Source of the DNA: JACRIM01 sp038042195
Lineage (GTDB): Bacteria > Planctomycetota > Phycisphaerae > UBA1845 > UTPLA1
Direction of reading: 5' to 3'
Length of the DNA: 64,000 nt
Assembly (NCBI GenBank): GCA_038042195.1
Contig: JBBTET010000008.1
Coordinates: forward strand, 1 to 64,000
In this document: piece by piece, positions 10,653 through 19,760 of the stretch
Position numbering within the stretch: position 1 is the stretch's first letter
Layout of the letters: each line of letters begins with the position of its first letter
Notes under the pieces: generated by a model
Told to the model about the DNA's origin: nothing
Database searches by the model: none
What the model saw: only the letters and a program-made list of their open reading frames with translations
Program-made: the position numbers and the translations under genes

Positions 10653-12308
10653 CTAAACGTGCTGAGTCCGTTGAGCCAGGCATCGCTTGATTCGGGCCAG
10701 CGTCTTGTCCCTGCCGAGAAGGGCCAATGACTCTGCTATCGCCGGGCTGACGGCTCGCCCGGCGATGGCCACACGCAAGGGTTGTGCCACGTCGCCCATT
10801 GAAACGCCGGCCGACTCCGCCAGCATCTTGATCGCCGTGTTAATTACTTGCTCGCTCCATTCACTGACGGCTGAAAGTGCGGTGAGCAACTTTTCCAGCA
10901 CGCCATAGCCCTGGCCATCCTTCTTCAAGAGTATTTTCGTCACCGCGTCCGCGTCGTACACCACCGACTCATCCGCCGCGAACAGCACGCCTGCTTTGTA
11001 CTCGACATCGGCCAACGTGCGCATCCCCTTGCATAGCTCCAGCACGCGGGTCAGTGTGGCGTCATCAAGCGATTGCATCGCTGATCCCGTCGCCGCCGCC
11101 CAATCCCGAAAGGCCGCGAGCAGCCGCTCCGGCTTCGCCTCGGAACAGTACACCGTGTTCACCGCGAGCAGCTTCTCGCGATCAAATCGCCCCGCCGTTT
11201 TGTTGATCCGATCCAGTGTGAATGACTCGACCATCTCTTGCCGAGTCAGCATTTCCCGATCACCGCCTGGGGACCATCCGATGAGCGCCACGAAATTCGT
11301 GAGCGCCTCTGGTAGGTACCCTGACAGCTTAAAGTCGTGAACGTCGATCTCCGGGATCACCACGTTCGCGGCCACTGCTAGTCGCGTGACTTGCTCCATA
11401 TCGAGTTCCGTGTCCGCCTTGTCGAGCCAGGCCTCGGTCGCCTTTACCGTGGCCTGCGCTATTCGCGCCACGTCATCCGGGGTCCACGTCTTGGCCTTTA
11501 GAAGATCCCTCGCCGCCTTGCGCACGACCTTGTGCTTGTCGCGTTTGGACATCTTCGTGCCGTCGATGTTGAAGACCAGCGGCAGATGCGCGAACTTCGG
11601 CGGCTCATACCCCAGCGCCCGCTGCATGAACACATGCTTCGGCGTGTTCATCAGATGTTCCTGCGCCCGAAGGACGTGCGTGATCCGCATGTGATGGTCA
11701 TCCACCACCACCGCGAAGTGATAGGTCGGCCAGCCGTTCGATTTGAGGATTACGAGGTCCTCCATCTCGCCCGCGCCGAAGGTCACGTCGCCGAGAATCT
11801 CATCCTGCACCGTGATCGGCTCGTCCGGCACGCGAAACCGCACCACCACCGACCGCCCCTCGGCCCGCGCACGGTCCGCCTCAGACTTGGTCGGCAGCAC
11901 GCTTGGCCGTGGATAGCGAAAGGTGCGCTTCTCCGCCTGCGCCTGCTTGCGTAGCGTGTCCAGCTCTTCCGGCGTGTCCCAGGCGTAGTATGCCTTGCCT
12001 TCGTCAAGCAGTTTCGCCACGGCCGCGTCATACAGATCGCGCCGCTCGCTCTGGCGATAGGGGCCAAACGGCCCGCCCTGATCCGGCCCTTCGTCCGGCT
12101 CGATCCCCAACCAAGTCAAATCGTCGAGCAGCTTGCGCTCGGCCCCTTCGATGTTGCGCAGAATGTCCGTGTCCTCGATGCGCACGATGAACCGTCCGCC
12201 GTGTTTGCGGCAGAAGAGCCAGTTGAACAGCGCCGTCCGCGCCCCGCCGACGTGCAAGTAGCCGGTGGGGGAAGGTGCAAAGCGTGCGCGTACGACATCG
12301 GTGCTCAT
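10653..12308 (-). CDS. gltX: glutamyl-tRNA synthetase
   Basis: Class I synthetase that charges tRNA-Glu. The 551-aa protein begins with RFAPSPTGYLHVGGARTALF (the HIGH-equivalent is HVGG), has FNWLFCRKHGG, IEDTD and a clear KMSKRDKH signature, and a helical C-terminal anticodon-binding domain. It is upstream of glnS (84 bp between them); with GlnRS present this enzyme is expected to be the discriminating type that charges only tRNA-Glu. Slightly longer than the usual ~480 aa. Confidence 0.96.
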   Translation of the reverse strand: MSTDVVRARFAPSPTGYLHVGGARTALFNWLFCRKHGGRFIVRIEDTDILRNIEGAERKLLDDLTWLGIEPDEGPDQGGPFGPYRQSERRDLYDAAVAKLLDEGKAYYAWDTPEELDTLRKQAQAEKRTFRYPRPSVLPTKSEADRARAEGRSVVVRFRVPDEPITVQDEILGDVTFGAGEMEDLVILKSNGWPTYHFAVVVDDHHMRITHVLRAQEHLMNTPKHVFMQRALGYEPPKFAHLPLVFNIDGTKMSKRDKHKVVRKAARDLLKAKTWTPDDVARIAQATVKATEAWLDKADTELDMEQVTRLAVAANVVIPEIDVHDFKLSGYLPEALTNFVALIGWSPGGDREMLTRQEMVESFTLDRINKTAGRFDREKLLAVNTVYCSEAKPERLLAAFRDWAAATGSAMQSLDDATLTRVLELCKGMRTLADVEYKAGVLFAADESVVYDADAVTKILLKKDGQGYGVLEKLLTALSAVSEWSEQVINTAIKMLAESAGVSMGDVAQPLRVAIAGRAVSPAIAESLALLGRDKTLARIKRCLAQRTQHV

Positions 12309-12392
12309 ACAGATATCCAGAGTTTAGCCGCAAGGGCTTGCCCTGCGATGGGCGCGGGAGAGACCACGACGATACCAAAAATGCCCAGTCCC

Positions 12393-12845
12393 CTACTTCC
12401 GGCGAGTCGCGAGCTTCTCCGCGCGGGCCTGTTTCTTGGCCAGCGCTTCCGCCAGATCCGCAAGCGTCGTTTTGTCCAATGTCTCCTCGATCTGGCGGCG
12501 AATGGCGACCCAATTATCGTGCTGTGGACACGCCTGATGCTCGTTGCACTCGGAAAGCCCGAGGATGCACCCGCGAATCCGCTCTCGTCCATCAATCGCT
12601 TCGACAATCTGCCGCAGCTTGATTTCTCCCGGCAAGTCTCGCAGGGCGAACCCGCCGCCGCGCCCTTTCGCGGACACGAGCAAATCCGCCCGGACCAACT
12701 GCTGCAACAGCTTCCCGACGAAATGCGCCGGAAGCTCGTCCTGGTCGACGATGTCACGCAGCAGACAAAACGCACCATCCGGCGCACGCTGCGCCAACCT
12801 TGAAAGCGCACGGATGGCGTATTCGCAACCAGCCGAATAAATCAT
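12393..12845 (-). CDS. Rrf2-family transcriptional regulator, probable Fe-S sensor
   Basis: A 150-aa winged-helix regulator of the Rrf2 family (IscR, NsrR, RsrR). Seen: MIYSAGCEYAIRALSRLAQR, the recognition segment LPAHFVGKLLQQLVRADLLV and the wing (GRGGGFALRD). Three cysteines in GCILGLSECNEHQACPQH match the Fe-S ligand region of the family, so it probably senses iron-sulfur status, NO or redox. It stands between guaA and gltX on the same strand; the target genes are not evident nearby. Confidence 0.9.
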   Translation of the reverse strand: MIYSAGCEYAIRALSRLAQRAPDGAFCLLRDIVDQDELPAHFVGKLLQQLVRADLLVSAKGRGGGFALRDLPGEIKLRQIVEAIDGRERIRGCILGLSECNEHQACPQHDNWVAIRRQIEETLDKTTLADLAEALAKKQARAEKLATRRK

Positions 12846-12921
12846 GGTCTCACTCCCGAACTACGGAGAAATCTACCCGCTGATCCAAAAGAAAACAAGG
12901 TATTGTCAACACGCCTGTCGG

Positions 12922-14472
12922 TCATTCCCATTCAATCGTCGCCGGCGGCTTGCTGGTGATGTCATAGACCACCCGGTTGATTCCCGCGACCTCGTTCGTG
13001 ATTCGCGTGGATATCCGTGCGAGCAGTGAATGCTCGATGTGAACCCAGTCCGCCGTCATGAAATCGGTGCTCTCCACGAATCGGACGGCAATGACATTCT
13101 GCCCGGCATACGACCGGCCGTCCCCCATGACGCCGACGCTCGACACCGGTAGCAGCACGCCGAAGGCCTGGGCCACCTTGCGATACCACCCCGCCGCAAT
13201 CAGCTCTTCGATGATGATCTGATCCGCCTTTCGCAACAGGTCGCACCGCTCGCGCGTCACCTCTCCGATAATCCGTACGGCCAGACCCGGGCCGGGGAAT
13301 GGATGCCGCCACACAATCTCCTCGGGCAGGCCCAACACCTCGCCGAGAATCCGCGCCTCATCCTTAAACAAGTCCCGCAGCGGCTCAATCAGTTGAAACC
13401 CCAGCTCCTTCGGCAGCCCGCCGACATTGTGATGCAGCTTGATGTTCGCCGCCATCCCGGCATGACCGTGACCCGACTCGATCACGTCGGGGTACAAGGT
13501 GCCCTGCGCCAAGAAGTGCGCCCGGGGAATCCGTTGCGCCTCTTCCTTGAATACTTCGATGAACTCGTGACCGATGCGAATGCGCTTCTCCTGCGGCTCC
13601 AAAACACCGGCCAGCCGGGACAGGAATCGATCCGCCGCGTCGACCACGTGCAGGTCCATCTTGAAATGACCGCGGAAGATCGCCTCGACCCGCGTGCGCT
13701 CCTGCAATCGGAGCAATCCGTTGTCCACGAAGATGCACGTCAACCGTTTGCCGATGGCTCGGTGCAACAACGCCGCCGTCACGGACGAATCCACTCCGCC
13801 CGACAAACCGCAAATCACCGCTGCATCCTCCGGCACCTTCTCGCGCACCGCTGCAATGGTCTGATCGATGATCGACCCGGCATTCCACTGCCCGTCACAC
13901 TTGCAAATCTCATAGAGGAAGTTGCGGAGAATCTGCCCGCCCTCGGGTGTGTGCGTCACCTCCGGGTGGAACTGCACGCCGTACACCGGCCGCGACCGAT
14001 GGCGCACGATGCCCAGCGGACAACTCGCCGTCTTGGCGAGCGTGATGAACTCCGGCCCGACGGCATCCACCATGTCCCCGTGCGACATCCACACCGTCGT
14101 CACCGTCGGCACATGGGCGAGAATCGGATCCTGCGTGACGATCTCCAGACGGGTTCGCCCATATTCGCGCAGCTCGGCCGGCGACACGCGCCCGCCAAGG
14201 CTCTGACAGGCCACCTGCATGCCATAGCAGATGCCGAACACCGGCACGCCCATTTCGAAGATCGCTGCGTTGGGTCGTGGCGCGGATGACTCATACGTGC
14301 TCGACGGCCCGCCGCTGAGGATGATGCCGACCACATTATTTTTTTTTAGCGTGTCCGGTGAAACGTCGGGCGCGAAGATGAGCGAATGCACCTGATTCTC
14401 TCGCACCCGGCGGGCGATCAGTTGCACGTATTGGGCACCGAAATCAAGAATGGCAATCGTCTGTGGCGTCAT
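12922..14472 (-). CDS. guaA: GMP synthase (glutamine-hydrolysing)
   Basis: Converts XMP to GMP with ATP and ammonia from glutamine. The 516-aa protein carries a class I glutamine amidotransferase domain (FGAQYVQLIARRVRE, nucleophile Cys in FGICYGMQ, His/Glu in GVQFHPEVTHT), then the ATP pyrophosphatase domain with the PP-loop GLSGGVDSSVTAALLHRAIG, and the dimerisation domain ending DITSKPPATIEWE. Complete and of normal length. It is divergent from the sigma-factor gene across a 154-bp gap. Confidence 0.98.
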   Translation of the reverse strand: MTPQTIAILDFGAQYVQLIARRVRENQVHSLIFAPDVSPDTLKKNNVVGIILSGGPSSTYESSAPRPNAAIFEMGVPVFGICYGMQVACQSLGGRVSPAELREYGRTRLEIVTQDPILAHVPTVTTVWMSHGDMVDAVGPEFITLAKTASCPLGIVRHRSRPVYGVQFHPEVTHTPEGGQILRNFLYEICKCDGQWNAGSIIDQTIAAVREKVPEDAAVICGLSGGVDSSVTAALLHRAIGKRLTCIFVDNGLLRLQERTRVEAIFRGHFKMDLHVVDAADRFLSRLAGVLEPQEKRIRIGHEFIEVFKEEAQRIPRAHFLAQGTLYPDVIESGHGHAGMAANIKLHHNVGGLPKELGFQLIEPLRDLFKDEARILGEVLGLPEEIVWRHPFPGPGLAVRIIGEVTRERCDLLRKADQIIIEELIAAGWYRKVAQAFGVLLPVSSVGVMGDGRSYAGQNVIAVRFVESTDFMTADWVHIEHSLLARISTRITNEVAGINRVVYDITSKPPATIEWE

Positions 14473-14597
14473 AGAGACGTGAGTCTAATCCGAATGAACC
14501 AAAGCCGCCCTCGGCGAGTTCCTCCCCCCCGACAAGAAAAATGCCCTCGTTTCTGCAAGAAGCCACCCAATATGCCCGGGCGAACCTGTTCCTGCGT

Positions 14598-14603
14598 TAT
14601 AAT
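14598..14603 (+). promoter_or_regulatory. possible -10 element (TATAAT) before the ECF sigma gene
   Basis: A perfect TATAAT lies 23 bp before the sigma-factor start in the guaA/sigma divergent gap. No good TTGACA is found at the right distance, so the promoter is uncertain. Confidence 0.3.
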
Positions 14604-14626
14604 GGTCGCTAAGGCGGCCACGCGCT

Positions 14627-15295
14627 ATGGATACAATCCGTTCCTGTTCCAATGCCGATCTAAATCCGCTCCAATCCGATTCGCCCCGTGCATGGGACGA
14701 ACTGATCGAGGCCGTCGGCCCGGCGTCGTTGCTAGTGGTCATCGAATCCCGGATGAGCGCCGCCCTGCGCCGACAGATCACGCCGGAAGACATCCTTCAA
14801 GACGCGCTCCTCCACGCCTGGCGCGACCGGGAGAAATGCGAGTGGCGCGGGGTTCACGGCTTCCGCTCTTGGCTGCTGTCGATAATTGACAATCGCATCC
14901 GCGAGGCCGCGGACCGACAAAGCGCCCTGAAGCGCGGCGGCGGCAAGGCCCCGCTCCCGATTCACCATACCAGCGGCTCCGGTTCCGACTGGGGGCCGGC
15001 CGGCTCCACCACGCCGAGCCGCGTGGCGATCTATCGTGAGCAATGCGATGCCATGCGGGCCGCGCTGGAAACAGTGCCGGAAGAGTTCCGCGAAGTCCTG
15101 CGTCTCCGGCTCTACGAGCAACTCAGCCTGGAACAGATCGCCGAGCGGCTTGAAATCGGCCTCTATGCCTCCCGACACCGATTCCGCAAAGGCAGCGAGA
15201 TCTATTACGAACGGCTCAGGGCCGAATTCACCAGCCGCTCGTTGCCTCTGCCGACCCTGGGCGCGCCCGTGAACGGCGGCGATTCCTCTCCCTAA
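14627..15295 (+). CDS. ECF-type RNA polymerase sigma factor
   Basis: A 222-aa sigma-70-family protein with region 2 (TPEDILQDALLHAWRDRE, FRSWLLSIIDNRIREAADR, about residues 48-100), a linker and region 4 (VPEEFREVLRLRLYEQLSLE then QIAERLEIG, about 150-190). This layout is typical of planctomycete ECF factors genetically paired with Ser/Thr kinases. The kinase gene begins 11 bp after its stop, so phosphorylation may control the sigma factor or its partner. Confidence 0.9.
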   Translation: MDTIRSCSNADLNPLQSDSPRAWDELIEAVGPASLLVVIESRMSAALRRQITPEDILQDALLHAWRDREKCEWRGVHGFRSWLLSIIDNRIREAADRQSALKRGGGKAPLPIHHTSGSGSDWGPAGSTTPSRVAIYREQCDAMRAALETVPEEFREVLRLRLYEQLSLEQIAERLEIGLYASRHRFRKGSEIYYERLRAEFTSRSLPLPTLGAPVNGGDSSP

Positions 15296-15306
15296 GTTGA
15301 GGCGGC

Positions 15307-18300
15307 ATGGCGACGCCGCGCTCTGAATCACATCGACGAGGCTCGCCGATGGTCGAACGTCCGGACATTCCATGCGACGATCAACAGTGGCTCGACTGGG
15401 CCTTCGATGTCGCCATCGGCCGACTTGAGCACGGCCGGAGTGTCCACGCCGCCGATCTGCTCGACGGCCGCGAGCATCTGCTCTCCGACGTCGAGCGGCT
15501 GATCGAAGTGGCAAGGCAACTGGCGGTCGCGCATTCCGCCACGGCCCTGCCAACCCTCCTTGGTTACACCCTCCTCCGCGAGCTGGGTCGCGGCGGCATG
15601 GGCGTTGTGTTTCTCGCCCGACAGGAGCGGGTTGGCGGTCGGCCGGTGGCCCTGAAGGTCCTGCCGCAAGGGGTGACCGCGTCCTCGCGGGCACGCGATC
15701 GCTTCCGGGCCGAGGCCCAGGCCATCGCCGGCGTGCGGCATCCAAACGTGGTCTCCATTCACGACGTGATCCATGAAGAGGGCGTGTTGGCCTACGCAAT
15801 GGAGTGGGTCGAGGGCAGGACGCTCGGCGAACTGATCGGCAGGCTCAAGCTGGAGGCAAGGATTGGGCAGGCGTCCCTGCCTGCCAAGTCGGGTATGGAA
15901 GCCCGATTCCCCAGATCCAAGAGCAGCACCGCCTCGGCCGTTACCCTGGCCGACGTTTGCAGCTTCTTGAACATGCCCTCAGATGCGGTCGTCGGCCAAA
16001 CAGTAAGCACCTTCCTTTGTCGGATCGCTGTTGCCGTGGCACGAGGTCTGTCGGCGGTCCACGCTGCAGGATTGGTGCATCGCGACGTAAAACCCTCGAA
16101 CATCCTGATCCGTCGCGATGGGACGCCGCTCCTGTCGGATTTCGGCTTGGCTCGCGAGACCGATTCGACACTGACCGAGCCGGGGCATTTTGCGGGCACG
16201 TTGGCTTACGCGCCGCCGGAGCAGCTTCGCGGAGAGTCTGGCGCGATTGATGCACGCAGCGATGTTTACGCGCTGGGAATCACACTGTATCAGGCGCTGG
16301 CGCTGAGATTGCCGTTTGAGAAACGAGCGACGCAGCGACGCAGCGACGAAGCGACGAAGGGGCAGCAGGGGGCGGACTGGAATTCGCCGGCGACGATGCT
16401 TCGGATGATCGAGCGCGGACAAGTGACGCGGCTGCGGAAAGTCAATCCGCGCCTGCCGCGCGACCTGGAGACCATCGTCGCCAAGGCGATTGAGGCCGAG
16501 CCGGGACGGCGGTATCAGACCGCCGATGCACTGGCCGACGACCTTGAAAGATTCTTGTCATTCAAGCCCATTCAGGCCAAGCCGGCCGGGCCGGTCACCC
16601 GACTGGCCAAGCTCGTCCGCCGCAACCGCGCCGCGACGTGGGGCGTGACTGTCGGCAGCGTCCTCTCGCTGGCCCTGGCCGCGGCGCTGGTGGTGTACGT
16701 CTTCCTCGTGCCCGGCTGGGTGGCGTCCCATGTCCGCGAGGCCCGGCTGGCCCTGCTCGATCCAATCCAGGCGACCAACATTGTCTCAACGCTCTATTGG
16801 GGTCGTATCAATCCGGGAGGTCCCTTGGCGCTGGAAGGCCAGCGGACACTGCTCAATCGCGCGCTGGGTCACTACGATCTGGCCCTGCGCTGGTCACCGT
16901 TTGATGAAGACATTCGCCGTGAGCGGGAAGTGGTGGAGCTTGCGAGCGACGAAGTGACGGAGCAAAAAAGCGACGCAGCGACGGAGCGTCGTAGCGACGA
17001 AGGGAGTCGAGAATCCCTGGTGCGAGAATCCCTTTTTGCACCCGCTCGCGTGGTCCCGGCGCGCCGGGATTCCCACGAAGACGATTCAGGGAGACGGATT
17101 CCCCCAACAGGTGGGGCCGAGATTCCCGGCGCGCCGGGATCGGCCCAGCAGTTCCCTCCGTCGCTTCGTCGCTCCGTCGCTCAGTCGCTTCGTAACTCCC
17201 CCCGCTCCCTCGGTCTCTACGCCTACCTCACCAACGACGTCGACACCGCGCTGAAGTCGTGGGAGCAATACGAATCCGCCCGCGATCCGCTTTCCCAGCC
17301 CGACCCGCTGGTCGATGCGGCCCTCGGCGTGCTCTACCTCTTCGACGACCAAGCGGCGCGGGCCTACCCGCGCCTCCAGAAAGCGGCCGAGGCCTTTCCC
17401 GGCGTAGGGTTCATTCTGGAGTACCTGGCCGATGCGGCCCTCAAGTGCGGCGATGTCGAACGAGCCAAGCGTTGGCTGCGGCAATCGCGGACCATGTCGC
17501 GCATCGATGACCACGGCGCGGGCCTTCGCATCGAGGCAGGCATCCTGGCGGCGACCGGTCGCGATACCGAGGCGGAATCGCTGTTTCTACAAGCCGCGAA
17601 TGTCAGCGCACCGGCCATTCTAGAGTATGGGCGCTTCATCGAATCGCGCGGGCGCTTGAAGGAGGCCGTGGCTCGCTACGCCCTCGCCGCGTCGGCCATG
17701 CCCGGCGACCGCGTAGCGCGAGAGTTCACCGCCGCCGCCGACCGCTGGTGGGCGTCGCTCTCCGCGAAGAAGCGCCTGCTCCGCATCCGCCGCTGTCTGG
17801 ACGAATCGCCCCACGGCGTCGATTCATTTGTCGCCCTCCTGCGTCAATATCAATCGATTGCAAGCCCAGCCCCCGCCACGACTTCCCCTCCGTCGCTACG
17901 TCGCTACGTCGCTACGTCGCTTTTCCATCTTTTCTCGCCCCCTTCCCTTCTGAAATCCTCTCCCTCCCTCCAGAGCCTCTCCCTGTCGGAGCTGGCCGAA
18001 CAAATGGAGGTTGATGACATGAAACTGTGGAACCTGATCCCGTCGTTTCCCCGCATTCTGAAACAACTCCAATTCGCCGCCTGGCGCTGGCCCGCCTTTC
18101 GGTACATCGCACGAAGCGTCGCCTGCGTGCCTTCGGCTGCATCCCTTCGTGGCTACTTGGCTTCGTGGCTTCGTCGCTCGCGCCGTCCCGCACTCGCCGC
18201 AACCGCCCTCACGCTCGGCTTGATGACAACGCAACCCGCCAACGGCCAATGCACCACGCCCCCCTGCTTTCAGGGTCTCGGCGATCTGCCAGGCGGGGCG

Positions 18301-19698
18301 ACGAATAGTTTTGCCCGAAAAATATCGCAGGACGGCACCACCGTCGCAGGAGACGCCAGTTCGACAGGCTCCGGCACCAACTTTGAAGGCTTTCGCTGGC
18401 GCGCGTCTACCGGAATGATCGGCCTCGGCGACTTACCCGGGGCCGCGTTCCTCAGCTATGTTGGCGGCGTGTCGGCCAACGGCGACGTGGTCGCCGGAAG
18501 CAGCGGTTCCGGCAACAGCAATTGCTTTGACCTACGTGAGGCCTTCCGCTGGACCGAAGGCTCGGGAATGGTCGGCTTAGGCGACAGCCCTGGCGGATGC
18601 TTCTACAGTAACGGGTCAGCAATCACCGCAGACGGCAATGAAGTGTTTGGCGGTTCAATCATATTTGTCAACAACAACAACTATACCTCATTCCGATGGA
18701 CCTCCGCCACCGGCATGGTTGACCTCGGCTATTATCAAGGCATTTCGGGCGACGAGGCGAATTCTATTAAGGCGGTCTCTTCAGACGGGACCATTCGCGC
18801 TGGCGACAGTGCGGGCGGTCATATGTTCCGCTGGACAGCCCAGGCGGGCTTCGTTGATCTGGGTGATCTTCCTGGCGGCGCGGACGACGCCTCCCCGCGT
18901 GGCCTTTCGGCCGACGGCGCGGTGCTAGTGGGCTACGGGACCTCCGCCAGTGGCCGCGAAGCGGCGCGGTGGACACCGGAAACCGGAATGGTTGGGTTGG
19001 GCGATCTGCCTTCCGGCCTCTTCGAGAGCACCGCCTACGGCGTAGCGCCCGACTCTTCTCTGACTGTTGGATATGGAACATTGACCGACGGTCAGGAAGC
19101 CACGATATGGGATAGCAGCCTCATCATTCATCGCGCGGCTGACGTGCTTGCTGCGAATGGCGTTGCTGTTCCGAGCGGATGGACTCTGACGGCCGCATCG
19201 GATGTCACGATTAACAACAACGTCGTGTCGATTTGCGGTTTTGGTACCAACCCCACTGGCGATATCGAAGCGTGGATCGCACGATATTCGTTGCCCCCAG
19301 CCTGCGAAGCACCACAGGTCTCGCAGCATCCGCAAAACGCCACCATCGCCGCCGGGGCGAATGCCAACTTCGCCGTCGCCGCCACCGGCACCGCGACGCT
19401 CTCCTATCAGTGGCGCAAGAACACCGTCACCCTCAACAACGGTGCATCCGGTTGCAGCAGCACCATCAGCGGCGCGACCACCGCCAGCCTGACCATCACC
19501 AACGTCTCCACCAGCGACAACGCAAATTACGACTGCGTCGTCACCAACGCCTGCGGCAGCGACACCAGCGACCCCGCCACCCTCACCGTCCCCCCCGGCC
19601 CAGCCTGCGCCGGCGACATGGATGGCAACAATGTGGTCAACGGCGATGACATCCAGGCGTTCGTGGACAAGCTGCTGGCGGGAGGGGCGTGTTCGTAG
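15307..19698 (+). CDS. Ser/Thr protein kinase fused in frame to a secreted HAF-repeat/Ig-like/dockerin protein
   Basis: A single open frame of 1463 codons. Residues ~88-400 are a complete kinase: G-loop LGRGGMGVVFLA, Lys117 in VALK, HRD near 258, DFG near 278, APPE. One membrane helix follows (~442-468), then a TPR-like periplasmic region to ~900. From residue 905 a second protein seems to start: ATG 18019 preceded by GGAGG, a signal-peptide-like stretch ending TTQPANGQ, HAF repeats (GLGDLPGG, AFRWT types, ~976-1325), an Ig-like domain and a dockerin-like EF-hand end (DMDGNNVVNGDDIQAFVDKL). Five 8-bp repeat arrays sit in linkers; one lies just before the second start. It may be one giant fusion or two genes whose stop codon was lost through the repeat insertion. 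Confidence 0.85.
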   Translation: MATPRSESHRRGSPMVERPDIPCDDQQWLDWAFDVAIGRLEHGRSVHAADLLDGREHLLSDVERLIEVARQLAVAHSATALPTLLGYTLLRELGRGGMGVVFLARQERVGGRPVALKVLPQGVTASSRARDRFRAEAQAIAGVRHPNVVSIHDVIHEEGVLAYAMEWVEGRTLGELIGRLKLEARIGQASLPAKSGMEARFPRSKSSTASAVTLADVCSFLNMPSDAVVGQTVSTFLCRIAVAVARGLSAVHAAGLVHRDVKPSNILIRRDGTPLLSDFGLARETDSTLTEPGHFAGTLAYAPPEQLRGESGAIDARSDVYALGITLYQALALRLPFEKRATQRRSDEATKGQQGADWNSPATMLRMIERGQVTRLRKVNPRLPRDLETIVAKAIEAEPGRRYQTADALADDLERFLSFKPIQAKPAGPVTRLAKLVRRNRAATWGVTVGSVLSLALAAALVVYVFLVPGWVASHVREARLALLDPIQATNIVSTLYWGRINPGGPLALEGQRTLLNRALGHYDLALRWSPFDEDIRREREVVELASDEVTEQKSDAATERRSDEGSRESLVRESLFAPARVVPARRDSHEDDSGRRIPPTGGAEIPGAPGSAQQFPPSLRRSVAQSLRNSPRSLGLYAYLTNDVDTALKSWEQYESARDPLSQPDPLVDAALGVLYLFDDQAARAYPRLQKAAEAFPGVGFILEYLADAALKCGDVERAKRWLRQSRTMSRIDDHGAGLRIEAGILAATGRDTEAESLFLQAANVSAPAILEYGRFIESRGRLKEAVARYALAASAMPGDRVAREFTAAADRWWASLSAKKRLLRIRRCLDESPHGVDSFVALLRQYQSIASPAPATTSPPSLRRYVATSLFHLFSPPSLLKSSPSLQSLSLSELAEQMEVDDMKLWNLIPSFPRILKQLQFAAWRWPAFRYIARSVACVPSAASLRGYLASWLRRSRRPALAATALTLGLMTTQPANGQCTTPPCFQGLGDLPGGATNSFARKISQDGTTVAGDASSTGSGTNFEGFRWRASTGMIGLGDLPGAAFLSYVGGVSANGDVVAGSSGSGNSNCFDLREAFRWTEGSGMVGLGDSPGGCFYSNGSAITADGNEVFGGSIIFVNNNNYTSFRWTSATGMVDLGYYQGISGDEANSIKAVSSDGTIRAGDSAGGHMFRWTAQAGFVDLGDLPGGADDASPRGLSADGAVLVGYGTSASGREAARWTPETGMVGLGDLPSGLFESTAYGVAPDSSLTVGYGTLTDGQEATIWDSSLIIHRAADVLAANGVAVPSGWTLTAASDVTINNNVVSICGFGTNPTGDIEAWIARYSLPPACEAPQVSQHPQNATIAAGANANFAVAATGTATLSYQWRKNTVTLNNGASGCSSTISGATTASLTITNVSTSDNANYDCVVTNACGSDTSDPATLTVPPGPACAGDMDGNNVVNGDDIQAFVDKLLAGGACS
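16327..16358 (+). repeat. 8-bp tandem repeat array 1 (GCGACGMA x4)
   Basis: Four uninterrupted copies of an 8-bp unit (GCGACGCA, GCGACGCA, GCGACGAA, GCGACGAA) inside the kinase C-lobe coding region, between conserved segments (LPFEKR and WNSPATMLRMIE). They encode RATQRRSDEATK-like residues. Confidence 0.85.
16946..17001 (+). repeat. 8-bp tandem repeat array 2
   Basis: Seven in-phase 8-bp units, mostly GCGACGNA, with one degraded to GCAAAAAA. Same family and orientation as array 1. It lies in the extracytoplasmic region after the membrane helix. Confidence 0.8.
17055..17138. repeat. paired 14-bp perfect palindromes
   Basis: The perfect palindrome CCCGGCGCGCCGGG occurs at 17055-17068 and again at 17125-17138, in both cases followed by AT. 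They lie between 8-bp arrays 2 and 3, marking this part of the frame as a repeat-rich low-constraint linker. Confidence 0.75.
17157..17196 (-). repeat. 8-bp tandem repeat array 3 (inverted orientation)
   Basis: Five units of the reverse complement of the same 8-bp family (TCCGTCGC, TTCGTCGC, TCCGTCGC, TCAGTCGC, TTCGTAAC). It faces array 2 at ~155 bp distance, so the RNA could fold into a long hairpin. Confidence 0.8.
17889..17920 (-). repeat. 8-bp tandem repeat array 4 (inverted orientation)
   Basis: Four units: TCCGTCGC then three identical TACGTCGC. It lies about 100 bp before the internal start at 18019 and is followed by a pyrimidine-rich tract, the probable junction between the kinase and the secreted protein. 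Confidence 0.85.
18006..18021 (+). promoter_or_regulatory. internal ribosome binding site and start codon of the HAF-repeat part
   Basis: GGAGG at 18006-18010, eight bases, then ATG 18019 in frame with the large kinase frame. The product would begin MKLWNLIPSFPRILKQ and carry a signal-peptide-like segment. This supports independent translation of the secreted half (559 aa). Confidence 0.55.
18146..18177 (-). repeat. 8-bp tandem repeat array 5 (degenerate)
   Basis: Four degenerate units (TTCGTGGC, TACTTGGC, TTCGTGGC, TTCGTCGC) within the signal-peptide-like segment of the secreted half. Confidence 0.6.
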
Positions 19699-19706
19699 GA
19701 AAAAAA

Positions 19707-19730
19707 GCGACGGAGCGACAAAGCGACGCG
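19707..19730 (+). repeat. 8-bp tandem repeat array 6, just after the stop codon
   Basis: Three units (GCGACGGA, GCGACAAA, GCGACGCG) preceded by seven As, nine bases after the stop of the large frame. It shows that the repeat family is not confined to coding sequence. Confidence 0.75.
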
Positions 19731-19760
19731 CTTCAGGTCTCCGGTCTCAGGACTCAAGCC

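Noticed and set aside
13303..14289. Long open frame of 328 codons opposite guaA
   Set aside because: Antisense to a highly conserved gene; it is His/Arg-rich mirror translation with no family features.
16327..17920. CRISPR-like array
   Set aside because: Units are 8 bp, contiguous, without spacers, and inside a coding frame; no cas genes.
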